Source: Petaurus breviceps papuanus
Lineage: Eukaryota; Chordata; Mammalia; Diprotodontia; Petauridae
Direction of reading: 5' to 3'
DNA: 64,000 bases
NCBI GenBank assembly: GCA_028583685.1
Contig: JAMXIF010000077.1
Coordinates: 11,251,122 to 11,315,121, forward strand
Positions 56,276-64,000 of this stretch are shown in pieces (position 1 is the first letter of the stretch; each line of letters begins with the position of its first letter). Below the pieces are notes generated by a model. The model made no database searches. It was not told the DNA's origin and saw only the letters and a program-made list of their open reading frames with translations. A program made the position numbers and the translations under genes.

Positions 56276-56539
56276 ATTTTCTTCTACCCTTCAACCCTTT
56301 ATCTTTTTGTCTTATCAAAAATCATGTTTTGCCAAGTTAAAATCTTGGATTACTCAAACCATGTTCAATTTCTCTTCCTCATCACATGCAACAAAAAAGA
56401 GTTAGAAAAAAACAACAACATAAAACCTTAATTCCTGGCCCCAGTATAAATTTATGTTTCAAAATCTCAATTGGTCCTTCTCTTCAGTAAGGTAATTCTT
56501 TTAGGGATATTTCTTCCACTCATAACTGTAGTGATTCCA

Positions 56540-57310
56540 AGCCTTTTTATCTCTCATCAAGTGCCCCCTTACACCTGCCCTCTTCTTTCAATCAAGAAAC
56601 ATCTCCATTTACCACAAGCTACCTTTTCTCCCCTAATTTTAATTTCTCATCATTCAGTTCCTGTCACTTAGTATTTGTTCCTCTGTTCCTGTCTCATGTG
56701 AATATATGGTTTTTTGGACAAGAGTATCCCCCTACCTGCAGAAATGAGTCCATTCCATTTCATCTTCTTCAACATATTGCCACCTCTACCATCTTCACTT
56801 ATCTGCAATCTATCTGTCTGCTATCTATTTCTCTGATGCCTACAAGTAAACCTATTTCTCTGTGATCCTCAAAAATCAAAACAAAAACAAATAAAAACCC
56901 TTTCTTTGATCCATTCATCCATGTTAGCTATCATTCTATACCTTTCTTCCCACTCTGCAAAGATTGGACTCTTCTACTCTCCCCCTCAAGAAGCTCCCAA
57001 TGCATCTAATATAAAATATAAACATTCCTTTGAGACTGAAAACCCTTCTCTATCCAGTTCCAAACTCCATTTCTTACTTTTCCCCCACATGTCTCTTCAA
57101 ATTACTCATCTTCAAATGCACAGAGAGCGCAATAATGACCACAATGTTCCAAGGCATCCAATAACCATTCTCAGTCTCTGTCTTTGTGCTGGCTGTCCCT
57201 CACATCTGAATAATGTACTCCCTCTTCATCTCTATCTCTAAGAATTACTAATTCCTTTCAAGGATCAGTAAAAGTGCCACCCTGTAGGAGATCCATTGGA
57301 ATCTCTGTAG
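56540..57310 (+). repeat. L2 LINE fragment, sense
   Basis: Blocks in order: ATCCATTCATCCATGTTAGC, CCAATGCATCTAATATAAAA, TGTGCTGGCTGTCCCTCAC, CATCTGAATAATGTACTCCC, TTCAAGGATCAGTAAAAGTG and CCACCCTGTAGGAG, all as in the L2 ORF and 3' region. Confidence 0.6.
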
Positions 57311-57368
57311 ATATTTGAAGTCCAGTGGCTAAAAAACTGACAAAAACAAGTAAACAAAAAAAAAAGAA

Positions 57369-57447
57369 GGGGTGGCTAGGTGAAGTGAATAGAACAGCAG
57401 CCCTGGAGTCAGGAGGACCGGAGTTCAAATCCGGCCTCAGACACTTA

Positions 57448-57493
<46 letters not shown>

Positions 57494-57503
57494 NNNNNNN
57501 NNN

Positions 57504-57548
<45 letters not shown>

Positions 57549-57600
57549 ACATGTGACCTTGGGCAAGTCACTTAACCCCAATTGCCCTCCAAAAAGCAAA
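57369..57600 (+). mobile_element. Type A SINE with internal (CA)n and a 10-N gap
   Basis: GGGGTGGCTAGGTGAAGTGA head, GGAGTCAGGAGGACCGGAGT, CAGACACTTAACA, then a CA repeat (57451-57544) broken by 10 N (57494-57503), then TGTGACCTTGGGCAAGTCAC and TTAACCCCAATTGCCCTCC. A second short CA repeat follows at 57601-57622. Confidence 0.93.
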
Positions 57601-57624
57601 ACACACACACACACGCACACACAA

Positions 57625-57700
57625 ACCTGATATTGAAGATAGGAAGATCTAGGTTTAAATTCTCTACTAGCCCTTACTGAGAGTGTAACCCTGGATAAGG
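57625..57700 (+). repeat. CORE-SINE fragment
   Basis: GATAGGAAGATCTAGGTTTA and GAGTGTAACCCTGGATAAGG. Confidence 0.55.
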
Positions 57701-57834
57701 TATGAAGGATCCCAATGCTTTAGTCAAACATGCTCAATTCTCAGTTGCAAAGAAAGTTCTGGTCTACATTGGTAGAATTTATTTACCTGATATTTCCCTG
57801 TGCAAATAAAATAACAAGGCCAATCCCTATACTA

Positions 57835-58005
57835 AAGATTTTATTGATACTTCTCTACACTTGTTTTTCCCTAATACAATGAAGCTTCCGGAAAGTAGTA
57901 CTCTAATTTTTGTTATTGTAGGCCCAGTACCTACCATGCTTCCTGACATTGTAGGCTTATAACAAGTGCTTATTATACGATGAATGTGTGAATGAATGCT
58001 AATAT
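57835..58005 (+). repeat. L2 LINE 3' end
   Basis: AATGAAGCTTCCGGAAAGTA, GTAGGCCCAGTACCTACCAT and GTGTGAATGAATGC. Confidence 0.65.
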
Positions 58006-58009
58006 ACAA

Positions 58010-59000
58010 TAAGATAACTAGCCTTTTCCATTTTTATGTGATTTGCACCTTATATACACAAAAAGGCTTCAAATTTAGACTTCATGCTTTCTTGGATCAC
58101 CTCCTTTTTACATTAGTCTGACAGTCTTAGAAAGCAACATCCAATGAAATGTAATCAACCTTTTTTTTTAATTTAAGGAAAAGTGCTGTGGGCGTTTGGC
58201 TGGGTCTGCATAGGCAAGACAGAATGGAGATTTCAGAGTTTACCTAGGAAATGTGATCAACATCAGAAGCCAGCACAGATAATTCCAGCCCCCACACCAA
58301 TTTTCTTTCAATAACTGTGCTTTTTTCCCCCAGAATTATTAGAATTATCACTTCAATTCTCCACTCCATCTGCTTATTTAGACACTGTCACATTGATCAA
58401 AAACTCTTGAAAATAGATTTTCTGAAAAGTATGATTATTTAAAATGCCATAAACCCTTTGAGATTAAAATTCATCCATAATAAAGACCTGTGTCTGAAAC
58501 TACATGGTGCCAAACAGTATAAATTAGACTCAAAGAAAAGAAAATATGAAGAGAAATGCTATTTCCATTTCCATGTTATCTTTTTCCCTCAACCACCTGG
58601 ATTTATTCTCCTAATTGTTCCCAAGATGCAAGAGTTTGAAAATTCACTTGAATCAATCTCTGTTTGTCTGGGATCAAGGAAATCTGACCTTCTAAACTGT
58701 CCCCCAACACTTCCCTATTCCCATGAACCATCTCCTATTTCCCAGTCTCCCACAGAGAAGTGGGTTGATGTTACCAGATGCCCAGACTGACATACTTCTA
58801 AAAGCTTTCTTAACGTATTTTTTTTGTACAGTACTAGAGGAAGTTTATTTCACTGCACAAGATGGGATGCAGGGGTAGGAAGCGATATTCTCTATCTTCA
58901 GTATATCTTTAAAGCTTTGAAAGCAATTTTCTAGCCATTTCATTTATTTTCCCAATACTCCATGGAGATAGGTAAAGGGAAACATCCCCACCAATGAAAA
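58010..59000. other. No recognised feature
   Basis: Repeat-poor. 58185-58450 is GC-richer than average (TGCTGTGGGCGTTTGGCTGG). The 110-codon frame at 58458-58790 has no recognisable domain. Confidence 0.45.
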
Positions 59001-59004
59001 CAAA

Positions 59005-59130
59005 ACCCAAAGATCAATCCAACTTATCAAAGAGTATCTGCTGAGCAATAAGTAAATGCCTGCTACGTGTTAGGTGCTGTGGAAGATACAAAGGAAGTAT
59101 AAGATATGGTCCTTATATTAAGGAATGACA
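59005..59130 (-). repeat. L2 LINE 3' end
   Basis: GAGCAATAAGTAAATGCCTG, TACGTGTTAGGTGCTGTGG and AAGATACAAAGGAAGTATAA. Confidence 0.65.
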
Positions 59131-59134
59131 CCTT

Positions 59135-60635
59135 TCTCTGTCCCTTTGATAAAAGCTGACCTTATAAATGATGAAAGAAGACACTGAAAATGACCACTAT
59201 TGAAAAACATACAGAATGAATAATGGGCTGTACTTTGCTGCATATGTCTATATGACATGACCTTGCCTACTCTAAGATGATGAAAGAGTCTGGGTTTCAG
59301 AGTCAGGTTCAAAGGAATTTCCCTGTACCTAGTCCATTACTCTAACTCAGTTGTCAAGAAGTTCCAGTAATTAATTTTTTAAGGATGCTTCTGCTAGAAT
59401 GGATTACTGGTAGGTGGTGAACTAAAAGTTGGCCTTTATCATCAATTGGCAAGCAGCCAGGGAAAAATTTATGTAGTGATTTTCAAGTCCCTGTTTCAGT
59501 GAGGAAATTTTTTAAAGTGTACATGATGGTATTTACACAGTTTTGTTCTTTCTTTAAAAAAAGATTCCAAATAGGTTTTTATTGTTTAGAGACTAACAAT
59601 CAAAGCATAGTTTGTCAAATGAATGAAAGAATTTGACTGAAAGTATAGGGTGGGGAATATGGTATTAGTGGATATAGATACATACTTATATAAACACCTC
59701 TTTCTTTCTCTTGGTAAAGGGCTATAAACAAGTGCATATATAGGTTTAATAGTGGAGACTGGTCAGTAGTACCCAGTTCTCAGAATTTTCTCTGAGTTCT
59801 ACCTGCTGCCAACAATACTAGGGGGTTTAATGATCTTGCTTCTGTAAACAAATGATGATGTTTAATGGAGGGGGCCTGCCCCCATTTCACAGTATGTGCA
59901 AGTATATTTTGAATGTCTTCTATATGCCTATTGCGTGATAAAGTAAGGCTTTACAATTTGCTTTTGAGCTAGAACTGAGTGTACACATAAAGGGTTCTAA
60001 TATAGGAACTCAAATCTATCTAACTTTCTAACAGATCAGGAAGTATAAAAATGGCTGAATTCTGGAGAACCAGTTATGGTGGTGGTGGTGTGTGAGTATG
60101 GGCAGAGGGCAAGGGTGAAGCTTCATTACACTGGCTTGTGAGCACATGGTCTTCAAGACAAGCCTATATGCCATGTCAGGTTCCCTTTTTTGGGTCTTCT
60201 TTGTTTTTATATAGGTTCATGTATAGTTCTGAGGAGTAGCCAGTTTGACCCAGCCCATCCGTGACGTGGCAGTTGACATACCATATATATATAGCAAACA
60301 TGGGAATGATTTGGCATCCCTCCCTCCCCATGCCAGCCCCTCATAAAGTGAACTTAGTGATAGGAAGAATGTTTGAAGCTGCCCTTTTAAATTTAAGCCA
60401 ACTCTCCCTAGGGTTAGACCTGTAAAAGGGAAAGTATAGCATTGTAAATAGGGGTCCTCATTTCATGGTTTGGTTTCCATTCTATATTTTCAAAATACTT
60501 CATTTCAAAACCTAATTGAAGTTAATTGGTTAATCAACACTGAGGAGAAATTAAATGGCTAAATTTATAGCAGGACACTAATCTCTAGTATCAATAATAT
60601 TAACTGGCAATGGCAAATGGCAATAGTCTATATCT
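59135..60635. other. No recognised feature
   Basis: About 1.5 kb without recognisable repeats, exons or RNA genes, apart from a short (GGT)n at 60078-60092. Confidence 0.5.
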
Positions 60636-60639
60636 GTAG

Positions 60640-60855
60640 CTCTGACAATGCATGTTGCTTTAAGATTTGCAAAGAGGTTTAAGAATATGAAGACATTTAA
60701 TCTTCAAAACAACCCTGGGTGGTAGGTGCTATTATCACTTGGTTTACAGGGGAGGACTATGAGGCACACAGGGGTTAAATGAGTCTCCAAGGGTCACAGA
60801 AGTAGTTAGTGTAGTATTCTGACTCCATTTCTAGGACTCTCTCCAAGGATATCAG
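60640..60855 (-). repeat. CORE-SINE (MIR type)
   Basis: TTGCTTTAAGATTTGCAAAG, TCTTCAAAACAACCCTGGGT, AGGTGCTATTATCACTTGG, ATGAGTCTCCAAGGGTCACA. Confidence 0.8.
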
Positions 60856-61069
60856 GGAGAAAGAATACGCTGGGATTATGGATTGAGTTGATAGCATTAG
60901 AGAAATTTCTAAACTCGATTCATTTTATGCCTAAAACATTTTTGGCACCTGACACAGAGATATTAGAAGGATGAGAGATTAAGACTAGAGACCATGTGGT
61001 CTACATTCAGAATAAGTATACACACAAATATACACATATATACCCCCCTACATAATAATAATTTATAAA

Positions 61070-61320
61070 GCATTTAAATAAAAGTTAGTTATTGAGGATG
61101 GGCACTCTAATTTGGGAGAATCAGGAAAGACATTCTACAGAAGGTTGAAAAAGTTGGGGATTTTTTGAGGGGAAGGTAGCAGAAAAGTGCATTCCAGGAA
61201 AGTCAGATAGTCTGTGGAAACACATGGAGATGGGAAATAGGAAACAAGTTCAGCATGATTGGACTTAAAGTTCGGGAGGAAAATCTTGTATAATGAGGCT
61301 GGAAGTGTATCCTATGCAAT
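61070..61320 (-). repeat. L2 LINE fragment
   Basis: AGGAAAGACATTCTACAGAA, AGTGCATTCCAGGAAAGTCA and ACATGGAGATGGGAAATAGG follow reverse-complement L2. Confidence 0.6.
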
Positions 61321-61544
61321 TATGTTTAATCTCATTTTCTCATGGCAACATATTTCTCCCTTTGTGTGATGTTTTCATTATGAATCAGGCATAGTTGCTC
61401 TCACATCTCAACCAGAACATATATTTGAGTTAAGATATTACATTTTACCACTGGTATTTTGCATTTATTTCCATCAAGTTTGGATTATTCAGATATACAT
61501 CTGAATCATATTTATAAGGGATATCAACTTTAGCATCAATTACA

Positions 61545-61920
61545 TGACCTAATTGTGGTGCTGGAGAAGAGTTTTGAGAGTTCTTTGGACAGCAAGGAGA
61601 TCAAATCAGTCAATACTTAAAGAAATTAATTCAGACTTTTCACTGGAAGGTCAAATACTAAAGCTGAAGCTTAAATACTTCAGCTGCATAATGAGAAGAC
61701 GGGACTCACAGGAAAAAACCCAGATCTTGGGAAAGATTGAATGCAAAAGGAAAAGGGGGCAACAGAGGATGAGATGGATAGATAGTGTCATGGAAACAAT
61801 GAACATGAGCTTGGACAGACTTTGAGGCACAGTAGCGTATAGAAGAGTCTGGGGCTACTATTGACCTGTGAGGTCAGGAAGAGTCAGACACGAAGTAGGA
61901 CTGAACAACGACATGAGAAG
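61545..61920 (+). mobile_element. RTE (BovB-like) LINE 3' end
   Basis: AATTGTGGTGCTGGAGAAGA, GACAGCAAGGAGATCAAATC, GAGATGGATAGATAGTGTC and GAGTCAGACACGAAGTAGGA match the BovB/RTE 3' region closely. The ORF part is at 61553-61825. It ends in ACTGAACAACGACATGAG, the tail type that MAR1 SINEs share. 5'-truncated. Confidence 0.9.
61553..61825 (+). pseudogene. RTE reverse transcriptase, C-terminal end
   Basis: A 90-codon frame with WCWRRVLRVLWTARRSNQSI, LKEINSDFSLEGQILKLKLK, YFSCIMRRRDSQEKTQILGK and RGQQRMRWIDSVMETMNMSL, which follows the last residues of RTE/BovB ORF2 (pattern LLRVPWTARRSNQSILKEI...LGKIEGRRRRGRQRMRWLD). The catalytic reverse transcriptase core is not present, so this is a dead 3' fragment, although its frame is still open. 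Confidence 0.88.
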
Positions 61921-62104
61921 TAGATAACTATATTGGATAATATGTCTTACATATACAGCTAATGATCTCTAGCAAATCACTTGGCAAATCCTTTGAGGAA
62001 AGAAGTTGATAAAATATTTCTTGTCCTAACACATGCATTTACAGATATGTTTTTCACATTCTCTGGAGAACTGACTTCTGCCCATGGCGCAGAAAATAAA
62101 ACCA

Positions 62105-62230
62105 AATGTTATTCAATTCAATTTAGTTCACCCAACATTTATTAAGTGGCTGCTGAGTTTAAGGCATTACACTAGGGGCTGGTAGACAAAGCAGGCCCCT
62201 GTCAGCTAGGAGGTTACAATTACTGGTATT
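62105..62230 (-). repeat. L2 LINE 3' end
   Basis: CACCCAACATTTATTAAGTG, TAAGGCATTACACTAGGGGC and AGCTAGGAGGTTACAATTAC. Confidence 0.7.
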
Positions 62231-62234
62231 GGGT

Positions 62235-62425
62235 AGAGGCACCAAGGACTAATCACTGACTGGAATCAGAGGACTTCAGTAGGAATAATGCCTCCTACTC
62301 GTGTGGGTTTGGGTAGCACATTAACTTCTCTGGGCCTCAGTGGCCCAGAGTGGAGTGGACTAGATGGCCTTTGAGGTCCCTTCCAACTCTCCATCTATGT
62401 TTCTAAGTTCCTAAGTTCCACTGTG
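62235..62425 (+). repeat. CORE-SINE (Mar type)
   Basis: TTAACTTCTCTGGGCCTCAG, GGACTAGATGGCCTTTGAGG and TCCCTTCCAACTCTCCATC. Confidence 0.75.
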
Positions 62426-62429
62426 TTCA

Positions 62430-63075
62430 GGCAAGTAAATGTTAGATGGCCTTAAAGGCCATCTACTCTACACAGAGGAACCCTCTGTTTTTAAAATCAA
62501 TCATTTAAAGGGCAAAGTCTGTGCATGCAAAAGTGTTCTGTTGACCTTTATGGACATATGCCTATGAAGAAGAAGGTGATTTGCTATCTGTTCTCCAACA
62601 GTGTGGTTTTATACTGTTTTATGTTTTATTTCATGCATTTACTTGTTTCAGAAATTCAAATTGACATGCCTTGTTCTTATCTACTCCTCCTACTGATTAT
62701 TCACAGCTGACAGAAACAATTCTTGATTCAGGCCAGATCAGGCACAAGTAAAGCATGGAGAAAAAAATGGGCAAGCAATGGTTAGATTTTACATTATAAT
62801 TATTTCTCAGTTTTCATTTGGTTTAAACAAAAAAAATGGGGTCACACATCTTGTTTATATTAAAACAAAAACTTGTGGGGAAAAAGTTGAAGAAGAGTTC
62901 AGCCAAGCTCCCCCCGCCCCCCCCCATTTCGATGAAATTGGCATGAACAATTTCATTTCTCCTGTAAAGTCTCTGAATTCAACCCATTAATGGCCATTTC
63001 AGTTGACCCTAAAGGGATGGATAGAATTTTTTCAGACAATGCCAATGACCCTATGGATAGGACCACTTTCCTATT
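62430..63075. other. No recognised feature
   Basis: Unassigned, with a C run at 62912-62925. Confidence 0.4.
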
Positions 63076-63079
63076 TCCA

Positions 63080-63385
63080 TTCTTTGCCCAGGTTGACCTC
63101 TTTTCCATAATGTACTTCTTTCTTACTCTTGCTCAGAATCTCTAACTTCCTTCACAACAAAGTTCAGATGGCATAGGCTGATGCATATCTTCTCTAACTG
63201 CCCCCCCCATTTTTATTAATCTCCCACTCCTGAAATTATTTGGCCTTACTTTAAATATATGTTGATGTATTCTAACTGTATACATCTTCTACCACCACCA
63301 TATAAGGCAAGGCAAGACATCATTGAATCTTCTGTCTTTACTGTAGCTACAGATCTTTGAACAAAAAAGGTCCTTAACCAACGTT
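63080..63385 (+). repeat. L2 LINE 3' end
   Basis: TTCACAACAAAGTTCAGATG, GATGCATATCTTCTCTAACT and AACCAACGTTTATTAAATAG. Confidence 0.6.
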
Positions 63386-63389
63386 TATT

Positions 63390-63785
63390 AAATAGTTGAA
63401 ATCAACCGAATTGAGTTGCTCACGTGAACCAAACTTGACCTTATGTGTATTATTTCCTCACAACCATAGTCTCTCACCTGTGCAAAGAAGGGAAATAAGA
63501 CCATTAAAATATCTCATTTGGGCACTAAACTTGGTCAGTACGATTTTACAACATCTAGTTAGAATTATAATTGTGGTGGCTGTTTCCATTTACTTTGCTG
63601 TAGTCATTATGCATATTATTTTTCTTACTACGTCAACTTCTCTTTACATCAGTTTATATACATCTTTTCATGTTTTCTGCAACTGTCATATTCAGGTTTT
63701 TTCCCCTTATAGTCCAATATTATACCATCACATCCATATACTGCCTTTCATTTGGTCCATCTCTAATGGAGGGACACTGACTTTG
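63390..63785. other. No recognised feature
   Basis: Unassigned. The 147-codon frame at 63396-63839 runs into a SINE; its composition (many I, V, S and F) and the lack of any motif argue against a gene. Confidence 0.4.
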
Positions 63786-63789
63786 TTTC

Positions 63790-63985
63790 TACTTCTTTGT
63801 TACATGGCACAAGGGGAAAGATCATTATCTTTACAGTAAGAGAACCTGGGATCAAGTCATCAATCTTCTACTTACTGATGTGACTCTGGGCGGTTTATTC
63901 AATCTCCTCTATCCTTAGATTCGTCAACTTTGAAACTAGATAGTATATTAGGTGACCTGTAATGTTCTAATTCTATGATCTTTCG
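63790..63985 (+). repeat. CORE-SINE
   Basis: CAGTAAGAGAACCTGGGATC, ACTGATGTGACTCTGGGCGG and ATGTTCTAATTCTATGATC. Confidence 0.7.
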
Positions 63986-64000
63986 ACTTCCCCTAATATA

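Noticed and set aside
55931-56431. 166-codon open frame, plus strand
   Set aside because: Most of it translates the CCTT tract into S/F/L/P repeats; no domain, and a mirror frame is open on the other strand.
58458-58790. 110-codon frame as a host gene exon
   Set aside because: No familiar domain, no clear splice sites and no supporting neighbour; length is within chance expectation for 64 kb in six frames.
61553-61825. Intact RTE gene
   Set aside because: Although open, it covers only the last part of the protein and lacks the catalytic reverse transcriptase core.

Overview
The window looks like AT-rich, gene-poor DNA from a marsupial nuclear genome. The evidence is the repeat content. There are many copies of two tRNA-derived, A-tailed SINE types that I recognise from Australian marsupials (called type A and type B here, the latter WSINE1-like). 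There are also MAR1-type SINEs with an RTE-like tail, old CORE-SINEs (MIR/Mar relatives), L2, L3/CR1, an RTE (BovB-like) 3' end and marsupial-type L1. An Australian (possibly dasyuromorph) marsupial is my best guess; the species cannot be fixed from the sequence alone. I find no host protein-coding gene, RNA gene or CRISPR array that I can support. Most long open frames are parts of L1 or retroviral elements, or translations of microsatellites.

Layout. 1-1152: left-truncated endogenous retrovirus on the minus strand (gag-side open frame, primer-binding site, 482-bp LTR), inserted in an L1 ORF1. 1153-7670: that L1, plus strand, interrupted at 4249-5396 by a long solo-type LTR. 7700-16100: old CORE-SINE, L2 and L3 remnants in otherwise unassigned DNA. 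16121-17639: 5'-truncated L1 inside a CORE-SINE, itself carrying a type A SINE. 17700-25200: old repeats, one young type B SINE, an L2 split by a CORE-SINE, and an LTR near 23.7-24.3 kb. 25220-27305: a three-level nest (LTR in MAR1 in CORE-SINE) with a 100-N assembly gap. 27.4-37.4 kb: scattered SINEs, L2, L3 and simple repeats. 37468-44451: near full-length L1 on the minus strand with a 13-bp target-site duplication, split by one LTR and two type B SINEs. 44.5-64 kb: GATA-type arrays, a SINE dimer, a probable L1/HAL1 relic, two SINEs with internal CA microsatellites, a 410-bp CT tract, L2 pieces and an RTE 3' end.

How the parts fit. The layers give a relative order of insertion: L2, L3 and CORE-SINEs are hosts for everything else; MAR1 and L1 lie inside them; LTR elements and type A/B SINEs lie inside L1 or MAR1 and still have recognisable target duplications. 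The A-tailed SINEs are what L1 machinery would be expected to copy, and MAR1 shares its tail with the RTE copy at 61.5 kb, so both LINE-SINE partnerships can be seen in the window. Several stretches of 0.5-1.7 kb have no repeat I can name; they are the only places where unrecognised host function, such as conserved non-coding elements, could hide. The best unexplained items are a 146-residue open frame inside a 1.15-kb LTR, the long purine-rich spacer between L1 ORF1 and ORF2, and an unassigned 94-residue open frame at 13504-13788.
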